Assembly (NCBI RefSeq): GCF_018987235.1
Contig: NZ_CP072197.1
Span: 2,175,090-2,239,089 of the forward strand
From: Lactobacillus crispatus
GTDB lineage: Bacteria; Bacillota; Bacilli; Lactobacillales; Lactobacillaceae
DNA length: 64,000 nt
Direction: 5' to 3'
Below are positions 52,355-62,087 of the stretch, piece after piece (positions within the stretch are counted from its first letter, which is position 1; each line of letters starts with the position of its first letter). The notes beneath the pieces are model-generated. The model was not told the DNA's origin, made no database searches, and was given only the letters and a program-made list of their open reading frames with translations. The translations under genes were made by a program, and so were the position numbers.

Positions 52355-53914
52355 CTATCCATCCAGCTCGACGCCCTGCAGCTGTTTCATTTTACTATAA
52401 ACCGCGCCACGTTGACTTGAATCAAACTCCAGAATAAGCATATCTCCGCCGCGAATTACCGTTTGACCATTTGGTATGATCTCATCCACATCACGGTGAA
52501 TTGTTCTTACCCTAGTATCAACTGGCCATTGAACCTCAGAAATGGTTTTATCAACCAGTCTACTGCTCTCATAGACTGGCAGAGCCATTGTATCAGCCTG
52601 ACCAGTATAGTTAGCTTTGTGGTCACTACTCTTGTCCATAGCGGCTGCGAGCAAGCCATAAATTGGTTTCCCGCCAAGCAGTTCATCAACTAACAAAGCA
52701 ATAAAAGCAACTACAGCTAGCGGCATTAAGTGAAGTAAGGATCCGACCATTTCGGTAATCAAGATAATTGCCGTAAACGGGGCCCGAATAATTGCCGCAA
52801 AATAACCAGCCATTGAGAAAATCACTAGGTTAACTACTAAACGCTGCGGTAACAAGCCTAACTGTACCATCATCAGTCCATAAGTTGCACCAATCAAAGC
52901 GCCCATTGTCAAAATTGGCAGGAAGATACCACTAGGAAGACCTGAATCATAAGCAACAATGGAGAAAACAATTCTCATGACATAATAGAAGGCTAGCATC
53001 CCTACAATGCCCCAACCTGTTTTAGTGATTATATTCGGCAATGCCAGAATTAACCGATTACCTGGACCGGTGATTAATGGCCAAAAGTAAGCAATCGGGA
53101 TTAATATTGCCAAAGGAATAAGTCCATGCAGCCAACGAGGTAAAATGGTGATTTTAGCATAGACCTTCTTTAAACTAAATAAACCAACTTTATATAAATG
53201 ACCCAATAAGCCTAATAAAATCCCTAAGATAAGCAAGTGCCAGTACAACGAAATCGGAAATGAATAGTTATATTGAATTGCTAGGGCGTGACGAATGCCA
53301 AACAAGTTTGAAACGACAAAGTTTGAAGCAATTGCGCCAGCTAAAGCATTCATCCAAACTAATGGTGAAAAGTTATGGAATACTTCTTCTAAGACAAACA
53401 AGGCACCACTCAAAGGAGCGCCAAAAGCGGCAGACAAACCACTTGAAGCCCCTGTTGCAAGCAGAATTCTAGTTTTTAATTTGTTCTGCTTGCATCCCTG
53501 AGCAACACCTTGACCAATTGTCGAGCCCAGCTGCAATGATGGTCCTTCTGGTCCTAGGAATAGCCCTGTGCCGATAACCAAGATACCACCGATTAATTTC
53601 CGCCATAAAATTGGAAACCATTGTAGTGATAGCTTCCCTTGCAGTTGCAATTTTACTTCTGGAATACCAGAACCACCAACATGGGGATATTGTTTAACAA
53701 AATAACCAGCAATTACCGCTACCGCAATAAAGCCAATGATAATCGCAATAAACCACAACGGATTCTGGTGCGCTAATTGAAACAAGTATAACCAAAAACC
53801 AGATGTCTTTTCGATTCCAAATCTAAATAAACCAACTACTACGCCGGTACATATTCCGACAAGTAGTGCTTGGAGCAACAGTTTAATATTAGTTCTGTTT
53901 GCCTCGTCTTTCAT
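52355..53914 (-). CDS. ClC-family chloride channel/antiporter with RCK_C domain
   Basis: A 519-aa membrane protein. The ClC selectivity motifs are present: GSGIPEVK (about 80-87), FLGPEGPSLQLG with the gating Glu (about 120-131; GREGP is GPEGP here) and SGLPSGIFLPIL (about 330-341). After about 430 residues of membrane domain a cytosolic TrkA-C-like domain follows (about 450-519, ISEVQWPVDTRVRTI...GGDMLILEFDS). H+/Cl- exchange supporting acid resistance is the likely role. ATG 53914 has GAGGGAG; the longer start at 53947 has none. Confidence 0.9.
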   Translation of the reverse strand: MKDEANRTNIKLLLQALLVGICTGVVVGLFRFGIEKTSGFWLYLFQLAHQNPLWFIAIIIGFIAVAVIAGYFVKQYPHVGGSGIPEVKLQLQGKLSLQWFPILWRKLIGGILVIGTGLFLGPEGPSLQLGSTIGQGVAQGCKQNKLKTRILLATGASSGLSAAFGAPLSGALFVLEEVFHNFSPLVWMNALAGAIASNFVVSNLFGIRHALAIQYNYSFPISLYWHLLILGILLGLLGHLYKVGLFSLKKVYAKITILPRWLHGLIPLAILIPIAYFWPLITGPGNRLILALPNIITKTGWGIVGMLAFYYVMRIVFSIVAYDSGLPSGIFLPILTMGALIGATYGLMMVQLGLLPQRLVVNLVIFSMAGYFAAIIRAPFTAIILITEMVGSLLHLMPLAVVAFIALLVDELLGGKPIYGLLAAAMDKSSDHKANYTGQADTMALPVYESSRLVDKTISEVQWPVDTRVRTIHRDVDEIIPNGQTVIRGGDMLILEFDSSQRGAVYSKMKQLQGVELDG

Positions 53915-53961
53915 TACTTTCTCCCTCACAATAAAAAAACGTGTCACAAACTATTGTACAC

Positions 53962-53997
53962 TAAAAAGCCAGCTAGAATTGTTCTAACTGACCTTTT
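53962..53997 (-). terminator. Terminator of gnd
   Basis: On minus, AAAAGGTCAGTTAGAA pairs with TTCTAGCTGGCTTTT (two mismatches), followed by T residues. Confidence 0.7.
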
Positions 53998-54012
53998 GTT
54001 TCATGTGAAACT
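53997..54012 (-). promoter_or_regulatory. parS-like site (14/16), inverted
   Basis: TGTTTCATGTGAAACT; its complement is AGTTTCACATGAAACA, identical to the site at 43242-43257. It sits just after the gnd stop codon, next to but not within the terminator stem. Confidence 0.55.
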
Positions 54013-54014
54013 AA

Positions 54015-55418
54015 TTATTTTTCTTCATACCATTCGGTGTGGAAGACGCCTTCACGATCATTTCTAAGGTAAGTGTGCGCACCGAAGTAGTCACGTTGTC
54101 CTTGGATCATATTAGCTGGCAAGTTTGGATTAAAGATTGATTCCAACCAGTTAAGAGCTGCGCTCAAAGTTGGAGTTGGCACACCACACTTAGTAGCAAA
54201 CTCAACTGATTTACGCAAAGCTGGCAAGTTTTCCTTCATCAAGCCGCGGAAATAATCGTCTTGGAATAGGTTCATTAGCTTGCCGTTCTTGTCATAGGCT
54301 TTTTCAATATCCTTAAGCATTGCGGAACGAATGATACAACCTGCTTCCCAATCTTGAGCAATTGACTTGTATCTTAAGTCCCAATCATAAGCTTCAGCAG
54401 CCATTGTCAATTGTTGGAAACCTTGAGCATAGGCAACAGCTTGGGCTAATTGCAATGATTTTTCGAATACGTCAACCATATCATCAGGAATTTCACCATT
54501 GTATTCAAACTTAGTTGGTTTAACGCCCTTTTCAATTGTCAAGTGTGCTTGCTTACTCATGAAACGTGCCATTACAGCCTCGGCTACCACCGTTACAGGA
54601 GCGCCAAGTGCAACACCATCTTCGAGCATCCAGTTACCAGTACCTTTGTATGAAGCAACGTTCAAAATGTGATCGATTACGTGATCTGGCGTTAAATCAT
54701 CTTTTTGTGCCAAAACCTTTGAAGTGATTTCGCTAAGATATGCTTCTACCTTACCATGATTCCATTTATCAAAAATTTCTGACATTTCATCATCGCTCTT
54801 GTGAGCAACGTCACGGAGTAAGTTGTAAACTTCTGAAAATTCCTGCATAATACCGTATTCGATACCATTGTGCACCATTTTGACATAGTGACCAGCACCT
54901 TCAGGTCCCATGTAGTAGACACATGGCTTGCCTTCAGTATTCTTAGCGGCAATAGCTTCAAGAATTGGAGCAACTTCCTTATAGGCTGGTTCATCACCAC
55001 CTGGCATCAAAGCTGGACCATTCAAGGCACCCTCTTCACCACCGGAAACACCCATACCAATAAAATGAATGCCGTGCTTTTCCATTTCGTGGAAACGACG
55101 GTTAGTATCGTGATAATTTGAGTTACCACCATCGATTAAAATATCGCCTTTATCCAAAAGCGGCAGCAATTTTTGCAAAGTTTGGTCCACTGGATCGCCT
55201 GCCATAATTTGAATCAAAATCTTGCGTGGCTTTTCAAGTGAGTTTACGAACTCTTCCCAGGTGTAGCAAGGCTTTAATTTATCATCTTCATATTTTGCGA
55301 AAGCATCAACTTCAGGTTTATCAATTGAGAAACCTGATACGGAGAAGCCGTGATTTCTAACATTCAAAGCAAGGTTTTTGCCCATAACAGACAAACCGAT
55401 AACGCCGAATTGTTGCAT
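54015..55418 (-). CDS. gnd: 6-phosphogluconate dehydrogenase, decarboxylating
   Basis: A 467-aa cytosolic enzyme oxidising 6-phosphogluconate to ribulose-5-phosphate, CO2 and NADPH in the oxidative pentose phosphate route. The Rossmann start is FGVIGLSVMGKNLALNVRNHG, with GLSVMG in place of the more common GLAVMG. IDGGNSNY, GMGVSGGEEGALNGPALMPGG (catalytic loop), and MVHNGIEYGIMQ with the catalytic Lys just before follow. The C-terminal helical domain ends with QRDYFGAHTYLRND...FHTEW. I start at ATG 55418, with GGAGGAA upstream; the ATG at 55436 overlaps that site. Monocistronic. Confidence 0.95.
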   Translation of the reverse strand: MQQFGVIGLSVMGKNLALNVRNHGFSVSGFSIDKPEVDAFAKYEDDKLKPCYTWEEFVNSLEKPRKILIQIMAGDPVDQTLQKLLPLLDKGDILIDGGNSNYHDTNRRFHEMEKHGIHFIGMGVSGGEEGALNGPALMPGGDEPAYKEVAPILEAIAAKNTEGKPCVYYMGPEGAGHYVKMVHNGIEYGIMQEFSEVYNLLRDVAHKSDDEMSEIFDKWNHGKVEAYLSEITSKVLAQKDDLTPDHVIDHILNVASYKGTGNWMLEDGVALGAPVTVVAEAVMARFMSKQAHLTIEKGVKPTKFEYNGEIPDDMVDVFEKSLQLAQAVAYAQGFQQLTMAAEAYDWDLRYKSIAQDWEAGCIIRSAMLKDIEKAYDKNGKLMNLFQDDYFRGLMKENLPALRKSVEFATKCGVPTPTLSAALNWLESIFNPNLPANMIQGQRDYFGAHTYLRNDREGVFHTEWYEEK

Positions 55419-55476
55419 GTTTAATAATTCCTCCATTAATCAAAATTCATCAAGTATTATTATACGTTCTAGCACG

Positions 55477-55506
55477 CAAAAAAGCGAAACCAAATGGTTC
55501 CACTTT
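55477..55506 (-). terminator. Terminator after the frameshifted exported protein gene
   Basis: On minus, AAGTGGAACC pairs with GGTTTCGCTT (two mismatches) and a T-run follows. Confidence 0.65.
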
Positions 55507-55567
55507 TCAATTCCGCTTAATAATCTTTTTGTTATTGGGCAAAAATGTTTCACACTAGTTTTAGACT

Positions 55568-55583
55568 TATTTCCTAGGAAATA
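55568..55583. promoter_or_regulatory. Noc-box-like perfect palindrome (14/16)
   Basis: TATTTCCTAGGAAATA is a perfect palindrome, with the central CG of TATTTCCCGGGAAATA replaced by TA. It is intergenic, just after the end of the frameshifted exported protein gene. Confidence 0.5.
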
Positions 55584-55589
55584 TTGTTT

Positions 55590-56304
55590 CTATTGATCAA
55601 TTCCCCAGAGCAAGATATTAAAGGCTAATGGTAATGTTAGCTTGGTAATATACCCTTCCTTTTTGGCCTGCTTTAAAGATGCTAGAACGAATTTACGTTG
55701 TTGACCCTTTAGTTTTTGGGCTGCTTTAACAGCTAAATTAAAGTCATGCTTATTTTTTTCTAATTCTAGTAGCTCTAGCTTTTTTAGAAATCTTTTGCCA
55801 TTTATAAGTTGGAAATTGAGCGGTAGCTCTCTTGCTTATTCTGTTAAGTGGTTTAACTACTCCTTGAAGTGCTTTGCTATTAAAAGCACAGTATTGCATA
55901 CCAGGATTAGTAGTCCAGGTGCTATATTTGTTGTCTTTAGAAGTAATTAAATACATCAACGCACCGTTATGATGTTTAGCATATGCAATTTTTACCACTT
56001 TGAATTTAACATTCTTCACCTTTTTAGGACTGATAGTATTTCCACTTCTAAATTCAGAGTCATTTAGCATTTTTTGATAACTATCTTTGCCCACTGAAAT
56101 AGGTTGAGAATCGGAGTTTACAGTTACAATGTAGCCCCACTTGCTAAGTCGAGGAATATTTTTAATTGTTATAGCTTTATCAAACTTAGCTACTACAGTT
56201 GAATTGCTGTTGTCTGCAGCGTTGGCAGTGACAGATGATGCTGAAAATAATGCTGCAAGTGAAGCAGTAGCAAGTAAACTAATTAGAGCCTTTTTAGATT
56301 TCAT
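55590..56304 (-). pseudogene. Exported protein of unknown family, frameshifted near the end
   Basis: The intact N-terminal part (to stop at 55750) has a signal peptide (ALISLLATASLAALFSASSV, cleavage near ANAA) and a beta-rich region with ITIKNIPRLSKWGYIVTV. It then ends ISKKARATRIRKK. Shifting by one base near 55765-55800 gives instead WQKFLKKLELLELEKNKHDF and about 55 more well-formed residues (NLAVKAAQKLKGQQRKFVLA, ..., LPLAFNILLWGID) to a TAG at 55590. A one-base insertion in the AAGATTT region is the simplest explanation. The 184-aa truncated form may still be exported. Family unknown, but related to lactobacillar surface proteins by style. Confidence 0.7.
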
Positions 56305-56434
56305 AATTTAGCCTCTTTTTACACATAGCGCTTATTGGCTAATAAGCATTAATTCATATCCAACACTATCTATTATAAGCATCTGTATTTCATTTATTAG
56401 CTATCTATGTTTAAAATCATATATAAAATAAGGA

Positions 56435-56450
56435 TATTTCCCAAGAAATA
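56435..56450. promoter_or_regulatory. Noc-box-like palindrome (14/16)
   Basis: TATTTCCCAAGAAATA, with symmetry extending to the flanking bases (GATATTTC...GAAATATC). It is intergenic, between the exported protein gene and the pyruvate oxidase terminator. Confidence 0.5.
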
Positions 56451-56460
56451 TCAATCCCAA

Positions 56461-56493
56461 CAAAAAAAGCGGGACAAACGTCTCGCTTTTTCA
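56461..56493 (-). terminator. Terminator of the pyruvate oxidase gene
   Basis: AAAAGCGAGAC pairs with GTCCCGCTTTT on minus over a four-base loop, followed by a T-run. Confidence 0.88.
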
Positions 56494-56508
56494 GGTTACT
56501 CAACCAAA

Positions 56509-58317
56509 TTAGTGTTGTGAAGCACCTGAAACCGTATCAGGAGCAGGATCCTCTTCTGGTTCTGATTCTTCATGTTGAGATGCACCTGTTGCAGCGTCAG
56601 CTTCTAAGCCGTACTTTTCTGCAAAGTAACTGAATGGCTTCAAGTCTTCAGCTTGATACTTCTTGACAAAGGCTGGGTCGTCAAGTGAGTTCAATTCAGT
56701 TGAGTAAGGCATTTCGTGAGTGTACTTGACGTCGATCAACATTGGACCGTCCATCTTCTTGAATTCGTCGACAGCATCTTCGAATTCCTTCTTGGTGCGA
56801 ACCGTTACACCCTTAACATTCATACCTTCAGCAGCCTTTGCCCAGTCGTTATCAGGGATAATAACACCAGATAATGGTTGGTTAGATTCATCTTCTTGTT
56901 CTGCTTGGATGTAACCCAAAGTTTCATTAGTGAAGACGATGTTCAAAATATGCATGTTGTAACGAGCCATAGTAAGAAGTTCTTGGTTCATCATAGCAAA
57001 ACCACCGTCACCAGCTAATTGCCATACTTCACGGTCTGGGTAAACAGTTGCTGCAGTAAGAGCAGCTGGAGCACCATAACCCATAGTTGCGTGCAAGCCT
57101 GAAGTAGTCCACTTTTGATCATCATGCAAGTTCAAAAGACGGCATGAGTCAACGTTAACGTTACCAACATCAATAGCAAAGATGGCGTTGTCATCAGCCT
57201 TCTTGTTGATAACATCCCAGATTGGTTCAGGACGTACAGGCATTTCATCTGAGTTCTTAAAGCTTGCTTGCCATGCATCCCAGTTCTCACGGTCTGCAAT
57301 AGCAGCCTTGTAAAGTGGTGATTCGCTACGTTCTTCACCAGCGTCAATAATTGCTCTCAAAGCCTTCTTAGCATCTGCAAGCATTGAAACATCAGTTGAG
57401 TGACGCTTACCAAACTTAGCTGAATCAACATCAATTTGAATAACCTTAGCATCCTTAGGGAACCATAAAACTGAGAATGGTGAGTTGTTACCTACCCAAA
57501 CAACTAAGTCAGTTGCGCTTTGGACTTCTTGAGCAGCCTTAGGTCCGATACGGCCGATAGTACCCATGTATGCTGGGAATTTGTCTTCTACTACACCCTT
57601 GCCTAAGTATGATGACATAATAGGGGTCTTGAACTTTTCAGCAAATTCCTTAACTTCTTCACCAGCATCCTTTGCACCTAAACCAATGTACATGGTTGGG
57701 TTCTTAGCTTCTTTCAAAAGCTTAACAGCTTCTTCAACTGAAGCCTTAGTTGGTGCTGGATAATTGTCTGCTGGATGAGCATCCTTGTTTACACGGAAGG
57801 TGTCATCAATCTTTTGCCAACCGTAGTCCTTAGGAATAATGATAACTGCAGGACCCTTTCTTGCGTAGGCTTGACGGATAGCTTCATCAGTTAAAATTGG
57901 AATTTGTTCAGCGGTCTTAGCTTGGCGGCACCAAACACTAGCGTTCAAGAACCACTTGTCTTCATCAAAAGCTTGGAAGAAGTCAATATCTTGACGGCTA
58001 GTTGGAACGTTAGCAACAATTGCTACCATTGGAGTCTTGTCAAACTTAGCATCATACAAACCATTGAATAAGTGGGCAGCACCAGGACCAGCTGAACCGA
58101 AACATACACCCAACTTACCAGTTAACTTATATTCTGCAGAAGCAGCTAAAGCACCAGCTTCTTCGTGACGTACTTCAATAAATTTCATCTTATCTCTAAA
58201 GTCATAGATAGCGTTCATACTTGAGTCGAATGAACCACCTGGGAAACCGTAGATATGATCAATTCCCCAATCGTAAATAACTTTAAGCATTGCATCAGAA
58301 CCATTAATTTTTGTCAT
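56509..58317 (-). CDS. pox5: Pyruvate oxidase (acetyl-phosphate and H2O2 forming)
   Basis: A 602-aa cytosolic ThDP/FAD enzyme: pyruvate + phosphate + O2 to acetyl-phosphate, CO2 and H2O2. It has the ThDP-activating Glu in RHEEAGALAASA (about 55), the central FAD domain (190-340) and the ThDP/Mg motif GDGGFAMMNQELLTMARYN with a following NIVFTN (about 440-470). A tail of about 35 acidic and Gln/His residues (HEESEPEEDPAPD) extends past the conserved core. ATG 58317 is preferred for AAGGAG upstream. A cre-like site and a promoter lie upstream, consistent with CcpA control known for pox genes. It is a source of the hydrogen peroxide made by this group. Confidence 0.92.
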   Translation of the reverse strand: MTKINGSDAMLKVIYDWGIDHIYGFPGGSFDSSMNAIYDFRDKMKFIEVRHEEAGALAASAEYKLTGKLGVCFGSAGPGAAHLFNGLYDAKFDKTPMVAIVANVPTSRQDIDFFQAFDEDKWFLNASVWCRQAKTAEQIPILTDEAIRQAYARKGPAVIIIPKDYGWQKIDDTFRVNKDAHPADNYPAPTKASVEEAVKLLKEAKNPTMYIGLGAKDAGEEVKEFAEKFKTPIMSSYLGKGVVEDKFPAYMGTIGRIGPKAAQEVQSATDLVVWVGNNSPFSVLWFPKDAKVIQIDVDSAKFGKRHSTDVSMLADAKKALRAIIDAGEERSESPLYKAAIADRENWDAWQASFKNSDEMPVRPEPIWDVINKKADDNAIFAIDVGNVNVDSCRLLNLHDDQKWTTSGLHATMGYGAPAALTAATVYPDREVWQLAGDGGFAMMNQELLTMARYNMHILNIVFTNETLGYIQAEQEDESNQPLSGVIIPDNDWAKAAEGMNVKGVTVRTKKEFEDAVDEFKKMDGPMLIDVKYTHEMPYSTELNSLDDPAFVKKYQAEDLKPFSYFAEKYGLEADAATGASQHEESEPEEDPAPDTVSGASQH

Positions 58318-58411
58318 ATAAGTGCATCTCCTTAACTTTTGTTCTTTCATAATGTATTAAAACACTTTTTTTCACATTTGCAAACCGATAAAATCACCGT
58401 TATTACGCAAA

Positions 58412-58425
58412 TGAAAACGCTTTTG
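58412..58425. promoter_or_regulatory. cre-like CcpA site upstream of pyruvate oxidase
   Basis: TGAAAACGCTTTTG is close to the cre consensus TGWAANCGNTNWCA, with the deviations at the 3' end. Confidence 0.6.
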
Positions 58426-58641
58426 TAATAATAATCACTTCACAAGCTTTACCAAATTCAATATCTCAAAAAGCTGAATGGTAGCGTTTTATATTGTGAT
58501 TTGATGAACATTATTATACTAAATTTCACTTATTTTATGTATATTCATTGTTACTTATAGTAAAAATTTAAGAAAAAATTTTTTACAATTTATTTCATAG
58601 CTATCCAACTTAGAAAAACGTTATTTTATAATTTTGCGCAT

Positions 58642-58677
58642 AAAAATAACGTAGAATACTATTCCTACGCTATTTTT
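58642..58677 (-). terminator. Terminator of the mnmE-mnmG unit
   Basis: On minus, AAAATAGCGTAG pairs with CTACGTTATTTT (one mismatch), followed by T residues. Confidence 0.8.
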
Positions 58678-58685
58678 GTGCTATT

Positions 58686-60584
58686 CTACTTTTTCACTCT
58701 AGAGTAACGCCCATTTTGAATGTAAACACTCAAGATTGCCAAGTCAGCTGGGTTAACTCCTGAAATTCGTTCTGCTTGAGCTAAAGTTTCAGGACGAATT
58801 TTTTCAAATTTTTGCCGTGCCTCAGTAGCTAAACCTTCGATTTGGTCATAATCAATATCTGCTGGGATTTTTTTGGCTTCTTGTCTCTTTAAGCGAGCAA
58901 TTCTGGTTTCTTCTTTCTTGATATAGCCAGCATACTTGATACCAATCTCAACTTGTTCTTTAACGTAACGATCGCCTGGAACTTTTTCACCAGTTAACCG
59001 TTCAATATCAGCAATAGTAACATTAGGGCGACGCAAGAAAACATCGGCCTTAACACCGGCCTTCATCGGTTCCTGACCAATACTTTGCAAAAATTCCTGC
59101 ACTTCATCAGTTAAATGAACCGTAATTTCATGCAGTCTCGTCTTTGCATCTTCAATCGCATGCTTCTTTTCTTCAAATCGTGCGAAGCGTTCGTCAGAAA
59201 TTAAGCCCAGATCATGACCATATTCAGTCAAACGCAAGTCTGCGTTATCATTGCGTAAAATCAAACGATATTCTGCTCTACTAGTAAGTAGACGATATGG
59301 TTCATTCGTCCCTTTGGTTACCAAGTCATCGATTAACACGCCAATGTAAGCATCGTTACGGCCTAAGGTAAATCCTGGCTTATCTTGAGCAGATAATGCC
59401 GCATTAATTCCTGCAATTAAACCTTGACCAGCTGCTTCTTCATAACCTGATGTTCCATTCATCTGGCCTGCAGTAAATAAATGCTTTACGTTTTTGGTTT
59501 CCAAAGTATGCTTCAATTGCCATGGTTCAACCACATCGTATTCAATTGCATATCCTGGTCGCATCATTTCCGCATGTTCTAATCCCGCAACAGAATGAAT
59601 CATCTTTAATTGAATTTCTTCTGGCATTGAAGTTGAAAAGTCGCCTACATAAACTTCCTTGGTAGTCTTTCCTTCTGGTTCAAGGAAAATTTGGTGGCGA
59701 TCCTTATCTGCAAAGCGGACAACTTTGTCTTCAATTGAAGGACAATAACGTGGGCCTACACCCTTGATAATTCCAGAGAACATCGGTGCACGGTCAAGAT
59801 TGTTTCTAATAATCGTGTGTGTGGTTGGATTAGTATAAGTCATCCAACAAGAAATTTGTTTTTGTAAATAATCTTCATCACGACTTTCATATGAAAAGTG
59901 CCGTGGAGTTTTATCACCAGGTTCTTCCTCAGTTTTAGAATAGTCAATTGTATTGCCGTTAACACGTGGAGGAGTACCGGTTTTAAAACGACGCAGCTTA
60001 AAACCTAACTTTTCTAGATTTTCCGACAGCTTAATTGAAGGAGTAGTGTTATTTGGACCTGAAGAATAAGTCAATTCCCCAATAATAATTTTACCGCGAG
60101 CCGCTGTACCTGTAGTCAAAACAACGCTTTTAGCATGATACTTCGCACCAGTATTGGTAATCACACCTTTGCAGACGCCATCTTCAACTACCAATTCATC
60201 CACGATAGCCTGACGCAAGGTCAAGTTGGGCGTATTTTCGATCGTATCCTTCATGTGTTCATGATATTGCCACTTATCAGCTTGAGCACGTAGCGCACGC
60301 ACAGCTGGCCCCTTACCCGTATTTAACATCCGCATTTGGATATAGGTAGCATCAATGTTCTTTCCCATTTGACCACCTAAAGCATCAATCTCACGGACAA
60401 CTGTCCCTTTAGCTGGTCCACCAACAGATGGATTACATGGCATAAAGGCCACCATATCCAAACCAATCGTAACCAGCAAAGTTTTTTGTCCCATGTGGGC
60501 ACTTGCCAACGCAGCTTCACATCCAGCATGCCCAGCACCGACAACGATTACATCATATTCATTTGAATCATATGTTTTAACCAT
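58686..60584 (-). CDS. mnmG: tRNA uridine-5-carboxymethylaminomethyl modification enzyme MnmG
   Basis: A 632-aa FAD protein that, with MnmE, modifies U34 of tRNAs reading codons ending in A or G. It has the FAD-binding [14 protein letters not shown] at the N-terminus and the conserved [20 protein letters not shown] segment (about 47-66). [20 protein letters not shown] lies near 370-390 and the C-terminal helical MnmE-binding domain ends [15 protein letters not shown]. The start at 60584 has AGTAGG upstream; ATG 60590 is an alternative. It directly follows mnmE (about 7 bp). Confidence 0.95.
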   Translation of the reverse strand: MVKTYDSNEYDVIVVGAGHAGCEAALASAHMGQKTLLVTIGLDMVAFMPCNPSVGGPAKGTVVREIDALGGQMGKNIDATYIQMRMLNTGKGPAVRALRAQADKWQYHEHMKDTIENTPNLTLRQAIVDELVVEDGVCKGVITNTGAKYHAKSVVLTTGTAARGKIIIGELTYSSGPNNTTPSIKLSENLEKLGFKLRRFKTGTPPRVNGNTIDYSKTEEEPGDKTPRHFSYESRDEDYLQKQISCWMTYTNPTTHTIIRNNLDRAPMFSGIIKGVGPRYCPSIEDKVVRFADKDRHQIFLEPEGKTTKEVYVGDFSTSMPEEIQLKMIHSVAGLEHAEMMRPGYAIEYDVVEPWQLKHTLETKNVKHLFTAGQMNGTSGYEEAAGQGLIAGINAALSAQDKPGFTLGRNDAYIGVLIDDLVTKGTNEPYRLLTSRAEYRLILRNDNADLRLTEYGHDLGLISDERFARFEEKKHAIEDAKTRLHEITVHLTDEVQEFLQSIGQEPMKAGVKADVFLRRPNVTIADIERLTGEKVPGDRYVKEQVEIGIKYAGYIKKEETRIARLKRQEAKKIPADIDYDQIEGLATEARQKFEKIRPETLAQAERISGVNPADLAILSVYIQNGRYSRVKK

Positions 60585-60591
60585 TTTCATC

Positions 60592-61977
60592 CTACTTTCC
60601 TAAACAGAATTGACTAAATAATTGCGTGATTAATTCATCTGGGGCACTTTCACCAGTGATTTCACCTAAAGTATCCCAAGCACCAGTAAAATCAATTTGT
60701 GCAATATCAACAGGGACGCCATCTTCAACTGCTTGAATTACATCTTCCAATTCTTTCTTAGCCTTATGCAATAAGGAAGCTTGGCGTTGATTGGTTACCA
60801 TAATTTGATCATTAGAATTTTCAATCCCAGCAAAAAATAGCTTATTAATCAATTCTTCAAGCGTATCTAAGTTTTGTTCTTTCAAAATCGAAGTTGAAAT
60901 AACATCACTACCCGTTAGTTTCTCCATCTCAGTAGTTGTTATTTTTTGACCTAAATCCGACTTATTTAAGATCACGATTCGCTTCTTGTCCTTTGTCGCT
61001 TCAATTAAGGCTTGATCTTCAGCTGTTAATGCTTGACTAGCATCGATTAACAACAAGACCAGATCTGCTCGCTCCAAGGCCTTTTTTGATCTTTCTACAC
61101 CAATTTTTTCCACCTTATCTTCAGTGTGGTGGATTCCAGCAGTATCAATTAGCTCTAGCGGTACTCCTTTTACAGACACATATTCTTCTAGCGTATCACG
61201 CGTTGTTCCAGCCACATCGGTCACAATCGCTTTGTCGCTTTGAGTCAGATAATTCAATAAAGAAGACTTTCCCACATTAGGACGACCAACAATTGCAGTA
61301 GCCAAACCATTGCGCAAGATTTTTCCTTCTTGTGCTGTCTTCAATAAGCGATTAATTTTATCAATTACTGATCTAGATGTGTCTGCCATCTGTTTTGCGG
61401 TAACAGTATCTGCATCATACTCTGGATAATCGATATTAACCTCAACGTTAGCCAAAGTATTCAGAATTTCCTGCCGCATTGCCTGAATCTTGTGTAACAA
61501 TCCACCAGCTAATTGACCAACAGCCACTTGTCGTGCCTTATCCGTCTTGGCCCGAACGATATCCATCACACTCTCAGCTTGAGTTAAGTCAATTCGTCCG
61601 TTCACAAAAGCACGTTTAGTAAATTCACCAGGATCAGCCATTCGCGCACCGTGACTCAGCAACAATTGTAAAATATGATTAGTTACAACGATTCCGCCAT
61701 GGCAATTGATTTCTACAATATCTTCACGTGTAAAGGTCTTGGGCGCACGCAGCACTGTCACCATTGCTTCATCAATCGTTTTCCCAGTATCCGGATCGAT
61801 AATATGACCATAGTGAATAGTATGTGTCGGCACCTTGCTTAGATCTTCGCCTTTAAAAACCTTATCAGCAATCTTAATTGCATCCTCACCAGACATTCTT
61901 ACGATTGAAATTCCGCCTTCACCGATGGGGGTTGAAATTGCTGCAATAGTATCGAACTCTGTCAAAGTTTGAGCCAT
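60592..61977 (-). CDS. mnmE: tRNA modification GTPase MnmE
   Basis: A 461-aa G protein, partner of MnmG. The N-terminal formyl-THF-binding domain starts [20 protein letters not shown], and the central helical domain carries an inserted G domain: G1 [11 protein letters not shown] (about 227-237), G3 [11 protein letters not shown]4 NKSD (about 338). The C-terminus ends FCLGK, which carries the Cys conserved in the family. AAGGGAAG precedes the ATG. Position between yidC and mnmG is the standard origin-proximal order in Firmicutes. Confidence 0.95.
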   Translation of the reverse strand: MAQTLTEFDTIAAISTPIGEGGISIVRMSGEDAIKIADKVFKGEDLSKVPTHTIHYGHIIDPDTGKTIDEAMVTVLRAPKTFTREDIVEINCHGGIVVTNHILQLLLSHGARMADPGEFTKRAFVNGRIDLTQAESVMDIVRAKTDKARQVAVGQLAGGLLHKIQAMRQEILNTLANVEVNIDYPEYDADTVTAKQMADTSRSVIDKINRLLKTAQEGKILRNGLATAIVGRPNVGKSSLLNYLTQSDKAIVTDVAGTTRDTLEEYVSVKGVPLELIDTAGIHHTEDKVEKIGVERSKKALERADLVLLLIDASQALTAEDQALIEATKDKKRIVILNKSDLGQKITTTEMEKLTGSDVISTSILKEQNLDTLEELINKLFFAGIENSNDQIMVTNQRQASLLHKAKKELEDVIQAVEDGVPVDIAQIDFTGAWDTLGEITGESAPDELITQLFSQFCLGK

Positions 61978-61992
61978 AATTCTTCCCTTTTC

Positions 61993-62052
61993 TCAATAAA
62001 AAAAGCGCATTATACCACCACGAATAACCATGATGGATAAAGCACTTTGACT
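61993..62052 (-). terminator. Terminator between yidC and mnmE
   Basis: On minus, AAAGTGC then TTATCCATCATG pairs with CGTGGTGGTATAA then GCGCTTT (one bulge), followed by seven T residues. Confidence 0.78.
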
Positions 62053-62087
62053 ACTTTATCTAAAAATCATTTTAGACTAATATTCTT

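Larger units (their letters stand above)
58318..58685. other. Intergenic region, pyruvate oxidase promoter and cre
   Basis: A 368-bp gene-free stretch. On minus, -35 TTGCAA (58378-58383) and -10 TTAATA (58355-58360) are 17 bp apart. A cre-like TGAAAACGCTTTTG lies at 58412-58425, upstream of the -35. The rest (58430-58640) is very AT-rich with no recognisable element, up to the mnmG terminator. Confidence 0.6.
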
